64,000 nucleotides of DNA from Acidiphilium rubrum (lineage in GTDB: Bacteria > Pseudomonadota > Alphaproteobacteria > Acetobacterales > Acetobacteraceae): assembly GCF_900156265.1 (NCBI RefSeq), contig NZ_FTNE01000011.1, positions 62,001-126,000 on the forward strand, in the 5' to 3' direction. Positions 19,019 to 27,843 of this stretch are shown in pieces. The stretch's first letter is position 1. Each line of letters begins with the position of its first letter. Below the pieces are notes generated by a model. That model did no database searches. It was not told the origin of the DNA and was given only the letters and a program-made list of their open reading frames with translations. Position numbers and translations under genes: made by a program.

Positions 19019-19390
19019 TTAGTTGGCGAACTGACGCGGTATGCGCGCTGAGTTGAGTGCCTGGACGGCGTTATGGATGGCTTGGTCGATGGCGCGGGCG
19101 CAGGTTTGGTGGGTGAGATGATGCGCCTTGAGATCGCGCTGGTACGGATTGGGCCGTTGTCGTCGACCAGGACCACTCGCTCGGCCGATTGCCCCGGCTT
19201 TGGACTGCACAGCCGACATCGCGGCTCAAAACGAGCGACGAAGTTGTTGCTGCGCTTGATCTTGCTCGTGTGCACCATGAGTTGGCGGGTCGTGGGATCG
19301 CAAAGAACCCAGTGTTCCGACCTGCTTCGCTTGTCCTGATGCCGTAGCGTGCAAGTCGGCCCCGGCTCTGGCGCTTGCGCTGCGAGCAGG
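19019..19390 (-). mobile_element. IS630-family transposase remnant (3' part)
   Basis: The minus strand encodes TRQLMVHTSKIKRSN, KPGQSAERVVLVDDNGPIRTS and, after a frame change, RDLKAHHLTHQT with an ending in SARIPRQFAN. These are consecutive parts of IS630 transposases. The stretch that normally joins DNGPIHTS to the RDLKAHH part, including the last catalytic Glu and the PELN motif, is missing. The element is therefore internally deleted and inactive. Its upstream boundary with the LysR fragment is approximate. No terminal repeats were located. Confidence 0.75.
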
Positions 19391-19830
19391 CGGCAGATCG
19401 GCGTGCTGCTCTGGCCGAGGTCGGCGCCGATGTCGCTGGCGAGGGCGAAGTCGACCGCGCCGGTGGCCAGCCAGTTGGCGAGCGGGGCGTGTTCACCTTC
19501 GCGTAGGGAGGCTTCCGCCGGTCCCATGATGTCGAGATAGCGGCGGATCACGCTCGGCATGAACATCGCGCCGAACGGTTCGAAGCAGCCGATGCTGATA
19601 TGCGCGGGCATGCCGGATGATTTTTGCTTGACCGCGCGATCGAACGCATCCGCACGCGCGAGCAGGGCCAGAGCCTCACGGACGAAGCTGCGCCCGCTCG
19701 GCGTGGACGCGAGGCCGATTGCCGTGCGGCGATCGAACAGGCGGGTGCTGGCGGCGTGCTCGGCGGCCGTGCTGGGCCATGGTGCAGATGTAGCGCAATT
19801 GCCTGATCGACCGATTGACCGGTGACGCAA
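19390..19830 (-). pseudogene. LysR-type regulator, broken gene
   Basis: The minus strand holds recognisable LysR pieces: RQLRYICTMAQHG (start of the winged helix), then in another frame RLFDRRTAIGLASTPSGRSF and the first part of the effector domain up to GAVDFALASDIGADL. The helix-turn-helix core between these pieces is deleted with a frameshift. The C-terminal half of the effector domain is replaced by IS630 sequence. The gene cannot make a working regulator. It points away from the amidase/hyu operon at 20221, the classical position for that operon's regulator. Confidence 0.75.
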
Positions 19831-20220
19831 TCCGGAATGGTGTCTGCGTATTCAAGCGATAAATTGCATGAACCGCCTTGAAAAATATATTTTCTGTTTG
19901 GGCCTATTTCGGTCTAACGTTACCTGCATGATTGGCTGGGGCCGATTCCCCGCCAATCCAATAATCTGACCGACGCCGGTCCACGAAACCAGACTTTGTC
20001 CGACCAGAAGCGATGTTTTCATGCGCAGCGTGCGCGACGATGGCGATTTCAGCGACGACAACCGTGGAATATCCGGGCTGGATCAAGAGCCGGTGCCGTC
20101 TTGTCGCAATGCTTGCCGTGTCTCCGCCAATCCGTCCGGGGGCCGGTGCCACCGAGATCGAGGCGGGTCTGGCGATTGCGGCAGCTTGAGCGGCATCGAG
20201 ACGGGGATATCTTCACACGA
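19831..20220. other. Upstream region of the amidase/hyu operon
   Basis: About 390 bases between the broken LysR gene and the amidase start. The frame of the amidase is open upstream to 19996, but that extension has no homology to amidases. An AT-rich patch at about 19855-19930 may carry the promoter, and the former LysR operator would be expected here. I could not identify a convincing T-N11-A palindrome. Confidence 0.4.
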
Positions 20221-21669
20221 ATGGATATCACCGGCGCATTGAAACCCCATGCAAATCCACTTGATGACGCCGATGCGGTTTGCCTTATGTCGGCCACGGC
20301 CCTCGCCGCTGCATTCCGGACGGGGCATCTCTCACCGGTCGAAGCGACGCGTGCCGCGCTGGCGCGGGCCGAGCAGATCCAGCCGAAATTCAATGCGTTC
20401 ACCTTGATCGACCACGAGGGCGCGCTGGAAGCCGCACAACAGTCCGAAGCGCGCTGGCGGGCCGGGGCGCCGCTCGGGCCGCTCGATGGTGTGCCGGCAA
20501 CGATCAAGGATATCGTGTGGGTGGCGGGGTGGCCGGCGCGCTATGGCTCGCTGGCGCCAGCGCAGACGCCCACCGAGGATGCGCCGGCGGTGGCATTGCT
20601 CCGGGCGGCCGGCTGCGTGCTGTTCGCGCAGACGACCACGCCGGAATTCGGCTGGAAGGCGCTGACCGACAGCCCTTCATCCGGCATCACGCGCAATCCG
20701 TGGAACGAGGCATTGACGCCGGGCGGCTCGTCCGGCGGTGCCGCGGTGGCGGCGGCGACCGGGGCGGGCGCGCTGCATCTGGGCTCGGACGGCGGCGGGT
20801 CGATCCGGATTCCGGCCGCGTTCACCGGCATCGTCGGCCATAAACCGACGTTCGGCATGGTGCCGGCCTATCCGGCCAGCGCGTTCGGCACGGTGGCGCA
20901 TATCGGGCCGATGACCCGCACGGTCGAGGATGCCGCGCTGATGCTCGATGCGATGTCCGGCCGGGATCTGCGGGATTGGTATCAGAACACCCAGGGCTAC
21001 GCGCCGAGTGCCGGGCAGGCGCCGCGCGATCTGGCGGGTCGGCGCATCGGCGTGTGGGCCGAGCCGGCGCAAGGCGTGGTCGACAAGGTGATCGGCGCGG
21101 CGTTCGCTGCCGTGCTGGACCGGCTCGAGGCGGCGGGGGCGGTGCTGGAGCCGGTGCGCCTGCCGGGGGAAGACCTGCTCGGGATGTTCCAGGTGTTGTG
21201 GTTCGCCGGTGCGGCGGCGCGGCTGCGGGCGGTGCCGGAGAGCGCGCATGGCGCGATCGACCCTGGGTTCCGCGCCATCGCGGCGATCGGCGCGGGGTAT
21301 AGCGCGGCGGATTACATCGCGGCCAGTGGCAGGCGCGCGGCCTATGGTTCGGCGTTCGATGCGTTGATGACGCGGTTCGATGCTCTGGTTTCGCCGGCGA
21401 CCGCGGTTCTGCCGTTCGCGGCCGGGCTCGAAGTGCCGCCCGATCGCGGCATGACGCGCTGGACCGAATGGGCCGGGTTCAGTTTTCCGGTCAATCTGGC
21501 GCAGGCACCGGCCTGCGTCGTGCCGTGCGGCATGTCGCCGGGTGGGCTGCCGATCGGTGTGCAGATAGTGGGCGCGCGGGGTGATGATCGGACCGTGCTG
21601 GGGCTGGCCGCTGCATTGGCCCCGCAGGGCGCGCTGCCCACAATTTCAGTCCCGACAGGAGCCTTGTGA
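20221..21669 (+). CDS. Amidase (amidase-signature family)
   Basis: A 482-residue amidase-signature enzyme with an intact Ser-cisSer-Lys triad: Lys 96 in PATIKDIVWVAG, PGGSSGGAAVA at 168-178 and Ser 194 in DGGGSIRIPA. It is clearly different in sequence from the amidase at 9741. The ATG at 20221 begins where family members begin; its ribosome binding site is weak. It is the first gene of a nine-gene operon with a cupin, hydantoinase/oxoprolinase subunits and an ABC importer. It may open or trim the product released by the HyuAB enzyme. Confidence 0.88.
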   Translation: MDITGALKPHANPLDDADAVCLMSATALAAAFRTGHLSPVEATRAALARAEQIQPKFNAFTLIDHEGALEAAQQSEARWRAGAPLGPLDGVPATIKDIVWVAGWPARYGSLAPAQTPTEDAPAVALLRAAGCVLFAQTTTPEFGWKALTDSPSSGITRNPWNEALTPGGSSGGAAVAAATGAGALHLGSDGGGSIRIPAAFTGIVGHKPTFGMVPAYPASAFGTVAHIGPMTRTVEDAALMLDAMSGRDLRDWYQNTQGYAPSAGQAPRDLAGRRIGVWAEPAQGVVDKVIGAAFAAVLDRLEAAGAVLEPVRLPGEDLLGMFQVLWFAGAAARLRAVPESAHGAIDPGFRAIAAIGAGYSAADYIAASGRRAAYGSAFDALMTRFDALVSPATAVLPFAAGLEVPPDRGMTRWTEWAGFSFPVNLAQAPACVVPCGMSPGGLPIGVQIVGARGDDRTVLGLAAALAPQGALPTISVPTGAL

Positions 21670-21977
21670 TGACCCGCCCCGCCGCCGTGCCGACCGTGCA
21701 GATCGACAACGACATATTCAGGGTGACCGAATGGCGCTTCGCCCCCGGTGCCGCGACCGGCTGGCATCGCCACGGGCTCGATTACGTGGTCGTGCCGATG
21801 TCGACCGGGCGGCTGCTGCTGCGCGAGCCGGGTGGTGCCGAACGCCATGCCGCCCTCACCGCCGGGGTCAGCTACAGCCGCGCAGCCGGGGTCGAGCATG
21901 ATGTGATCAACGACAATGAAGGGGAATTCGTGTTCATTGAAATCGAGACCAAGCGGACCGGGGGTGACGCGTCCTGA
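21669..21977 (+). CDS. Small cupin-domain protein
   Basis: A 102-residue single-domain cupin. The first metal motif is GWHRHGLDYVVVPM near residue 36 and the second is VEHDVINDNEGEFVFIE near 77. This two-His, one-His pattern is typical of small cupins. The ATG overlaps the amidase stop by one base (TGATG), so translation is coupled. Such small cupins accompany amide or ureide catabolic genes and may isomerise or bind an intermediate; no reaction can be assigned from sequence. Confidence 0.75.
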   Translation: MTRPAAVPTVQIDNDIFRVTEWRFAPGAATGWHRHGLDYVVVPMSTGRLLLREPGGAERHAALTAGVSYSRAAGVEHDVINDNEGEFVFIEIETKRTGGDAS

Positions 21978-21982
21978 CCGCC

Positions 21983-24082
21983 GTGCCGCCGCCCTTGGGT
22001 GAGGCGGATCAGACCCGGCTCGCCGTCGATATCGGCGGCACCTTCACGGATTTCGCGCTGCGCCGCCACGGCGTGGTCACTACCGCGAAAATCCTGACCA
22101 CGCCGGATGCACCCGAGCGCGCCGTGCTCGAAGGTTTCGATGCGATGCTGGACAGCGCGGGGATCACGCCCGGAGATATCGATCTGCTGGTGCATGGCAC
22201 GACGCTGGCGACCAACGCGATCATCGAGCGCAAGGGTGCGGTCACCGCGATGATCACCACCGCCGGGTTCCGCGATGTGCTGGCGATGCGCAACGAGAGC
22301 CGCTACGACCAGTACGACCTCGGCATCACGCTGCCGGCACCGCTGATCCCGCGCCATCTGCGCCTGACCGTGCCGGAGCGGATCGATCATGCCGGGCGGA
22401 TTCTCGCCCCGCTCGATGAGCAGGCGGTCATCGATCTGGTGCCGCGCCTGCGGGCGGCGGGGGTTGAAAGCCTCGCGATCGGGTTTCTGCACGGGTTCAC
22501 CAATCCGGTGCACGAACAACGCGCGGCCGCGCTGATCGCGGCGGCGTGGCCCGATCTGCCGATCTCGCTCGCCTCCGTGGTGGCACCGGAAATCCGCGAG
22601 TGGGAGCGGTTTTCGACCACCGCGGCCAATGCCTATCTGCAACCGTTGATGGCGCGCTACCTGCACCGGCTCGATGACGGGCTGCGCCAGCGCGGGCTTG
22701 CCGCGCCGATGTTCCTGATGCTGTCGGGCGGCACGCTGACCACGGTCGAGACCGCCGCGCAGTTTCCGATCCGGCTGGTCGAAAGCGGCCCGGCGGGCGG
22801 TGCGCTGTTCGCCGCACGGATCGCGCAGGCCGCCGGGCTGGATCGGGTCGTGTCGTTCGACATGGGCGGCACCACCGCGAAGCTCTGCCTGATCGATGAT
22901 TTCCGGGCGACCACCGCGCGCAGTTTCGAGGTGGCGCGGATCGGCCGGTTCATGAAGGGATCGGGGCTGCCGCTGCGGATTCCGGTGATCGAGATGGTCG
23001 AGATCGGCGCCGGCGGCGGCAGCATCGCCGCGGTCGATCCGCTCGGGCGCATCACCGTCGGGCCGGACAGCGCCGGGGCCGATCCTGGTCCCGCCTGCTA
23101 CGGGCGGGGTGGCGCGAAGCCCTGCGTGACCGATGCCAATCTGGTGCTCGGCCGCTACGATCCGCTCGGCTTCGCGGGTGGGGCGATGCGGCTCGACGAT
23201 GATGCCGCGCGGCTCGCGCTGCGCCGCACGCTCGGCACGGCGCTCGGCCTGAGCGATGGGATGGCCGCCTTGGCGGTGCTCGAGACGGTCGATGAAGCCA
23301 TGGCCAATGCGGCGCGCGCCCATGCGATCGATGCGGCGACCAGCCTGCCCGGGCGCACGATGATCGCGTTCGGCGGCGGCGGCCCGGTGCATGCGACGCG
23401 GATTGCCGAAAAACTTGGGATCGACCGGGTGCTGGTGCCGCGCCACGCCGGGGTGGGCAGCGCGATCGGGTTTCTGCACGCACCGGTCGGCTACGAGGTG
23501 GTGCGCAGCCTGTATCAGCGGCTCGATCATCTCGATCTCGACCTGGTCAACGCCCTGCTCGACGCCATGCAGCGCGAGGCGGTCGCGACGGTCGAACCCG
23601 GCCGCTTCGGCGCACCGGTCCGCGAGACGCGGAGTGTGGCGATGCGCTACGTCGGCCAGGGGCACGAAATCATGGTCCGATTGCCGCCCCGCCGCCTCGA
23701 TGCGTCTGATATCATCGCCCTGCATCATGCTTACGAGGCCGAATATGCGCGCATCTACGACCGGCCGGTGCCGGGATCGGCGATCGAGATGATCAGCTAC
23801 GTCGTCTCGATCGAGACCATCATGGACGAGGGGGCAGCGCGCCCGGTCGAGCCGGCGCCGCACGATGCAAGCCCCATCGGGCATCGCCTGGTGCGCGACA
23901 GTTTCGATGGAAGGGAATCGAATTGGTCGCTCTACGAGCGCGCGGCCCTCGCCCCGGGCGCGCGGCTGCGCGGGCCGGCGATCGTGCAGGAGCGCGAAAC
24001 CTCGACGCTGCTCGGCCCCGGCTGGTCGGGGATGGTGATGGCGCAGGGCTGGATCGACCTCGTGCGGGATGGCGCGGCATGA
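21983..24082 (+). CDS. hyuA: Hydantoinase/oxoprolinase subunit A
   Basis: A 699-residue protein of the HyuA/AcxA family of ATP-dependent ring-opening or carboxylating enzymes (hydantoinase, 5-oxoprolinase, acetone carboxylase). The N-terminal phosphate-binding motif LAVDIGGTFTDFAL lies at about residues 14-27. HGTTLATNAIIERKGA follows near 72, and the second ATPase-fold motif VVSFDMGGTTAKLCLI lies near 290. The start is GTG 21983, five bases after the cupin stop. The stop overlaps hyuB by four bases. With HyuB it would hydrolyse a cyclic amide such as a hydantoin, 5-oxoproline or caprolactam-like ring at the cost of ATP. Confidence 0.9.
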   Translation: MPPPLGEADQTRLAVDIGGTFTDFALRRHGVVTTAKILTTPDAPERAVLEGFDAMLDSAGITPGDIDLLVHGTTLATNAIIERKGAVTAMITTAGFRDVLAMRNESRYDQYDLGITLPAPLIPRHLRLTVPERIDHAGRILAPLDEQAVIDLVPRLRAAGVESLAIGFLHGFTNPVHEQRAAALIAAAWPDLPISLASVVAPEIREWERFSTTAANAYLQPLMARYLHRLDDGLRQRGLAAPMFLMLSGGTLTTVETAAQFPIRLVESGPAGGALFAARIAQAAGLDRVVSFDMGGTTAKLCLIDDFRATTARSFEVARIGRFMKGSGLPLRIPVIEMVEIGAGGGSIAAVDPLGRITVGPDSAGADPGPACYGRGGAKPCVTDANLVLGRYDPLGFAGGAMRLDDDAARLALRRTLGTALGLSDGMAALAVLETVDEAMANAARAHAIDAATSLPGRTMIAFGGGGPVHATRIAEKLGIDRVLVPRHAGVGSAIGFLHAPVGYEVVRSLYQRLDHLDLDLVNALLDAMQREAVATVEPGRFGAPVRETRSVAMRYVGQGHEIMVRLPPRRLDASDIIALHHAYEAEYARIYDRPVPGSAIEMISYVVSIETIMDEGAARPVEPAPHDASPIGHRLVRDSFDGRESNWSLYERAALAPGARLRGPAIVQERETSTLLGPGWSGMVMAQGWIDLVRDGAA

Positions 24083-25842
24083 GCGACGAAGCGGCCCAAC
24101 TCACCGCGATCCGCCAGCAGATCATGTGGCGGCGGCTGATCGCGGTGGTCGAGGAACAGGCGCAGGTGATGATCCGCACCGCGTTCAGCACCACCGTGCG
24201 CGAGGCGGGCTATCTTTCCGCCGGGGTGTTCGATTGCGCCGGCCGCATGCTGGCGCAGGCGGTGACCGGCACGCCCGGCCATGTGAACGCGATGAGCGAG
24301 AGCGTCGGGCATTTCCTGCGCAAATTTCCCGCCGCAACCATGCGCCCGGGCGATCACTACATCACCAACGACCCCTGGCTCGGCACCGGCCATCTGCATG
24401 ATTTCACCGTGGTGACGCCGGCATTCCGCAACGGCGTGATGATCGGGCTGTTCGCCAACACCGCCCATGTCATCGATGTCGGCGGCCTCGGCATGGGGGC
24501 GGAGGCGCGCTCGGTGTTCGAGGAGGGTCTGTTCATCCCGATCGTACGCTGCTTCGAACAGGGCCGCCCGAGCGAGATTTTTTTCGATATCCTGCGCGCC
24601 GGCACCAGGCTGCCGGTCGAACTCGAAGGCGATATTTATTCGCTGTGCGCCTGCAACGATGCCGGTGCCCGCCGGCTCAACCAGATGCTCGATGAATTCG
24701 GCCTCGATGGGCTGGAGCCGCTGGCCGACTTCATTTTCGAGAGCAGCCTGCGCGCGACCGAGGCGGCGATCGCGGCGGTGCCGCAAGGAACCTATCGCGC
24801 TCGCATCAATTCGGATGGCTACGAGGCACCGATCAGCCTCGCGGCCACGTTGCAGGTGGATGAGGGCAGCATCACGGTCGATTTCGCCGGTACCTCGGCA
24901 CCTTCGTCACGCGGCATCAACGTGCCCGCCGCCTATACCCGGGCCTATGCGTGTTTCGGCATCAAGATCGTGATCGCGCCGGACATTCCGAACAACTGGG
25001 CCAGCCTGCAACCGTTCCGGATGGTGATCCCCGATGACTGTATCCTGAACGCGCCGCACCCGCGCCCGGTCGCGGTGCGCCACGTGATCGGCCAGTTGCT
25101 GCCCGATCTGATGATGGGCTGCCTGCATCAGGCAATTCCCGGGCGGGTCGCGGCTGAGGGGTCTTCCTGCCTGTGGAACCCGCCGTTACGCGGCGGCGCG
25201 CTGGTCTCAGGGCACGATGCGGATGCGGCTCAGCCGAACCACGCGCCGCTGCCGGATTTCGAGGTCATCACCTTCAATTCCGGCGGCACCGGCGCGCGCC
25301 CCGGGCTCGATGGGCTGGACGCGACCGCGTTTCCTTCCGGCGTGCGGACCATGCCGGTCGAAATCACCGAGACGGTCGCGCCCATCGTGTTCTGGCGCAA
25401 GGAGTTGCGCCCCGACTCCGGCGGTGCGGGGCGGATGCGCGGCGGTCTCGGCCAGATCATCGAAATCGGCGCGCGCGATGATCAGGAATTCGCCTGCAAC
25501 GCGATTTTCGACCGGATCGACAATGCGCCGCGCGGGCGCGATGGCGGGCATGACGGCGCGGCCGGCCGGGTCGGGCTGGTTTCGGGTGCCGCGCTGCGGG
25601 CCAAGGGGTTGCAGATCATTCCGCGCGGCGAGCGCCTGCGGCTCGACCTGCCGGGCGGCGGCGGCATGGGCGATCCGGCGCTGCGCGATCCTGCGCATGT
25701 CGCTGCCGACGTGCATGATGGCATGGTGACGCGGGAGGCCGCCCGCCTGGTTTACAAAGTCGCGATCGACCCGTCCGGCGCGGTCGATCCGGATGAAACG
25801 AGTTCACTGCGCAGCATGATCGAAGGAGATCGAGCCCCATGA
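24079..25842 (+). CDS. hyuB: Hydantoinase/oxoprolinase subunit B
   Basis: A 587-residue HyuB-family protein, partner of HyuA in a two-subunit ATP-dependent enzyme. Family strings are IMWRRLIAVVEEQAQVMIRTAFS at the N terminus (20 of these residues define the group), HYITNDPWLGTGHLHDFT near 90 and FNSGGTGARPGLDGLDA near 400, followed by the glycine-rich end LPGGGGMGDP. The frame runs upstream inside hyuA, but ATG 24079 gives the standard ATGA coupling and the family start. The stop overlaps the next ATG by four bases. Confidence 0.9.
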   Translation: MSDEAAQLTAIRQQIMWRRLIAVVEEQAQVMIRTAFSTTVREAGYLSAGVFDCAGRMLAQAVTGTPGHVNAMSESVGHFLRKFPAATMRPGDHYITNDPWLGTGHLHDFTVVTPAFRNGVMIGLFANTAHVIDVGGLGMGAEARSVFEEGLFIPIVRCFEQGRPSEIFFDILRAGTRLPVELEGDIYSLCACNDAGARRLNQMLDEFGLDGLEPLADFIFESSLRATEAAIAAVPQGTYRARINSDGYEAPISLAATLQVDEGSITVDFAGTSAPSSRGINVPAAYTRAYACFGIKIVIAPDIPNNWASLQPFRMVIPDDCILNAPHPRPVAVRHVIGQLLPDLMMGCLHQAIPGRVAAEGSSCLWNPPLRGGALVSGHDADAAQPNHAPLPDFEVITFNSGGTGARPGLDGLDATAFPSGVRTMPVEITETVAPIVFWRKELRPDSGGAGRMRGGLGQIIEIGARDDQEFACNAIFDRIDNAPRGRDGGHDGAAGRVGLVSGAALRAKGLQIIPRGERLRLDLPGGGGMGDPALRDPAHVAADVHDGMVTREAARLVYKVAIDPSGAVDPDETSSLRSMIEGDRAP

Positions 25843-26942
25843 CGATTGAGACACCAGCCGTAGGACGCCGCACCGTGCTGGGAGCCGCGGTCGGCGCCGC
25901 GGCACTGACCTCCGGCCCCGCCCTTGCCGCAGCGCCACCCGACATTCTGGTCGGCGCGGTCTATCCACTCAGCGGCAACGCCGCACCCATCGGCAATGAT
26001 GCGCGTGTGGCGCTCGAAACCGCCGCCGCGATCATCAACGGCCATCACGACGTGCCGATGCTGCTGGGCCAAGGCGGCGGCCTGCCGGCGCTGGGCGGTG
26101 CGAAGATCAAGCTGATCTTCGCCGATAGCCAGAACAGCCCGCAGATCGCGCAGAGCGAGGCGGAACGCCTGATCACGCAGGACAAGGTGGTCGCCATCAT
26201 CGGCAGCTATACCAGTGCCACCGCTGTCACCATCAGCCAGATCTGCAACCGCTACGAAGTTCCCTATATCTCGGCGGAGAATTCGGCACCCAGCCTCAGC
26301 GAACAGGGACTCACCTGGTTCTTCCGGCCCTCGCCCACCGATATCGCCTATCAGGCAAGCACCCCCTCGCTCGCGGTCGAGGCGGCGCGGCTGCGGGCGG
26401 CGAACGCGGATGTGCTGATGCCCTCGTCGTATACCAACGATGCCATCCTGCTGGTCCGCTCGATGCACAATGTCGGCTACACGCCCAAGGCGATCATGGC
26501 GCAGGATGCCGGCTTCATCGACCCCGCCTTCATCGCCGCCGTCGGCCCGCTCGCGGAAGGGGTGATGAGCCGATCGAGCTATGCGAGCGATGCGGAGAAA
26601 ACCCGCCCGGCGATTCCCAAGGTGAACGCGCTGTACAAATCGGGCACCAAGGGCAAGGATCTGGACGATCTCTCGGCGCGCGAATTCACCGCGCTGCAAG
26701 TTCTGGCCGATGCGATCAACCGGGCCGGCTCGACCAAGAACACCGCCTTGCAGGCCGCGCTCAAAACCACCGACATTCCGGGCAATCAGACCATCATGCC
26801 CTGGAAAGGCATCAAGTTCGACGCGACGGGCCAGAACATTCTGGGCAACCCGGTGATCCAGCAATATCAGCACGGCGCATGGCACACGATCTTTCCCGCC
26901 GATGTCGCGACGGCCGACGCGATCTGGACCGTCGGGACTTGA
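25839..26942 (+). CDS. ABC transporter substrate-binding protein (LivK-like), apparently shortened
   Basis: A 367-residue periplasmic binding protein with a Tat-like leader (GRRTVLGAAVGAAAL) and an ALA-A cleavage site. The start of the mature part (VGAVYPLSGNAAPIG) and IGSYTSATAVTISQICNRY are LivK-like. Where relatives have about 45 residues (the strand-helix units holding the conserved D-x-LFG region), this protein passes directly from RPSPTDIAYQ to ASTPSLAVEAARL. The deletion is in frame. It could impair lobe 2, so function is uncertain. GAAGGAGATCGAG precedes the ATG, and an ATGA overlap couples it to hyuB. It is the receptor of the importer encoded next. Confidence 0.82.
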   Translation: MTIETPAVGRRTVLGAAVGAAALTSGPALAAAPPDILVGAVYPLSGNAAPIGNDARVALETAAAIINGHHDVPMLLGQGGGLPALGGAKIKLIFADSQNSPQIAQSEAERLITQDKVVAIIGSYTSATAVTISQICNRYEVPYISAENSAPSLSEQGLTWFFRPSPTDIAYQASTPSLAVEAARLRAANADVLMPSSYTNDAILLVRSMHNVGYTPKAIMAQDAGFIDPAFIAAVGPLAEGVMSRSSYASDAEKTRPAIPKVNALYKSGTKGKDLDDLSAREFTALQVLADAINRAGSTKNTALQAALKTTDIPGNQTIMPWKGIKFDATGQNILGNPVIQQYQHGAWHTIFPADVATADAIWTVGT

Positions 26943-26967
26943 TTTCGGCCATTGAGGGCGGAGGCGC

Positions 26968-27843
26968 ATGACGGCGTCCCTGATCATTCAGGTCGCGATC
27001 GGCGGGCTCCTGATGGGGCTGATCTACGCGCTGGTCGCGGCCGGGCTGTCGCTGATTTTCGGGCTGATGAACATCGTCAATTTCGCGCATGGCGAATTGC
27101 TGATGGTCGCGATGTACGCGGCCCTGCTGCTGCATGACCATCTGCACGTCGGCCTGCTGCTGCAACTGCCGATCGTGGCCGCGCTGCTGTTCGGCGTCGG
27201 GGTTGCGATCTATCGCGGCCTGATATCGCGCGCGCTCGGCGTGCGGTTCAACAGCGGCATGGTGCAGATTTTCATCACCTTCGGCCTGTCGATCTTCCTG
27301 GTCGGGCTCGCGCAATTCATGTTCGGCAGCGATTTCCGCACCCTGAACGATGGCGCGATCAGCACGGCGACGGTCGCATGGGGCCAGATCGTGCTGCCGG
27401 TGTCGCAGATCGCGGCGGGCGGCGTCTGCCTGCTCGCTTTCGCGGCATTGGCGCTGATCTCGCGCACCGAATTCGGCCGCGCGCTGGAAGCGACGCGCGA
27501 GGATCGCGATGCGGTCGCGCTGATCGGGATCGATCGTGACCATATCTTCAGCCTCGGCTGGGGCATCGGCGCCGCGACGGTCGGCATCGCCGGGGTCATG
27601 CTCGCGAGTTTCTACTACATCGCGCCGAGCGTGGGCACGAGTTTCGCGGTGATCGCCTATATCACCGTCGCCCTCGGCGGCTTCGGCTCGCTGCTCGGCG
27701 CGCTGGTCGCCGGCCTGGTGGTGGGGCTGGTCGAGGCCCTGACCGCCCTGTTCATCGATCCGTCGCTGAAGGAGATCGGCATTTTCGCGCTCTATGTCCT
27801 GGTGCTGATGGTCCGGCCGCGCGGCCTGTTCGGCCGGCAATGA
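26968..27843 (+). CDS. livH: Branched-chain-type ABC permease (LivH)
   Basis: A 291-residue membrane protein with about eight helices. The signature LMNIVNFAHGELLMVAMYAA near residue 30 and the loop EATREDRDAVALIGIDRDHIF near 175 are LivH hallmarks. GGAGG lies just upstream of the ATG. The stop overlaps the livM start by four bases. It forms the importer's channel with LivM, serving an operon that encodes amidase and hydantoinase enzymes, so the substrate is likely a cyclic or linear amide and not leucine. Confidence 0.9.
   Translation: MTASLIIQVAIGGLLMGLIYALVAAGLSLIFGLMNIVNFAHGELLMVAMYAALLLHDHLHVGLLLQLPIVAALLFGVGVAIYRGLISRALGVRFNSGMVQIFITFGLSIFLVGLAQFMFGSDFRTLNDGAISTATVAWGQIVLPVSQIAAGGVCLLAFAALALISRTEFGRALEATREDRDAVALIGIDRDHIFSLGWGIGAATVGIAGVMLASFYYIAPSVGTSFAVIAYITVALGGFGSLLGALVAGLVVGLVEALTALFIDPSLKEIGIFALYVLVLMVRPRGLFGRQ

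Noticed and set aside
21872-23884. 670-codon minus-strand open frame opposite hyuA
   Set aside because: Arg/His/Asp-rich shadow of the hyuA codons; hyuA itself has all family motifs.
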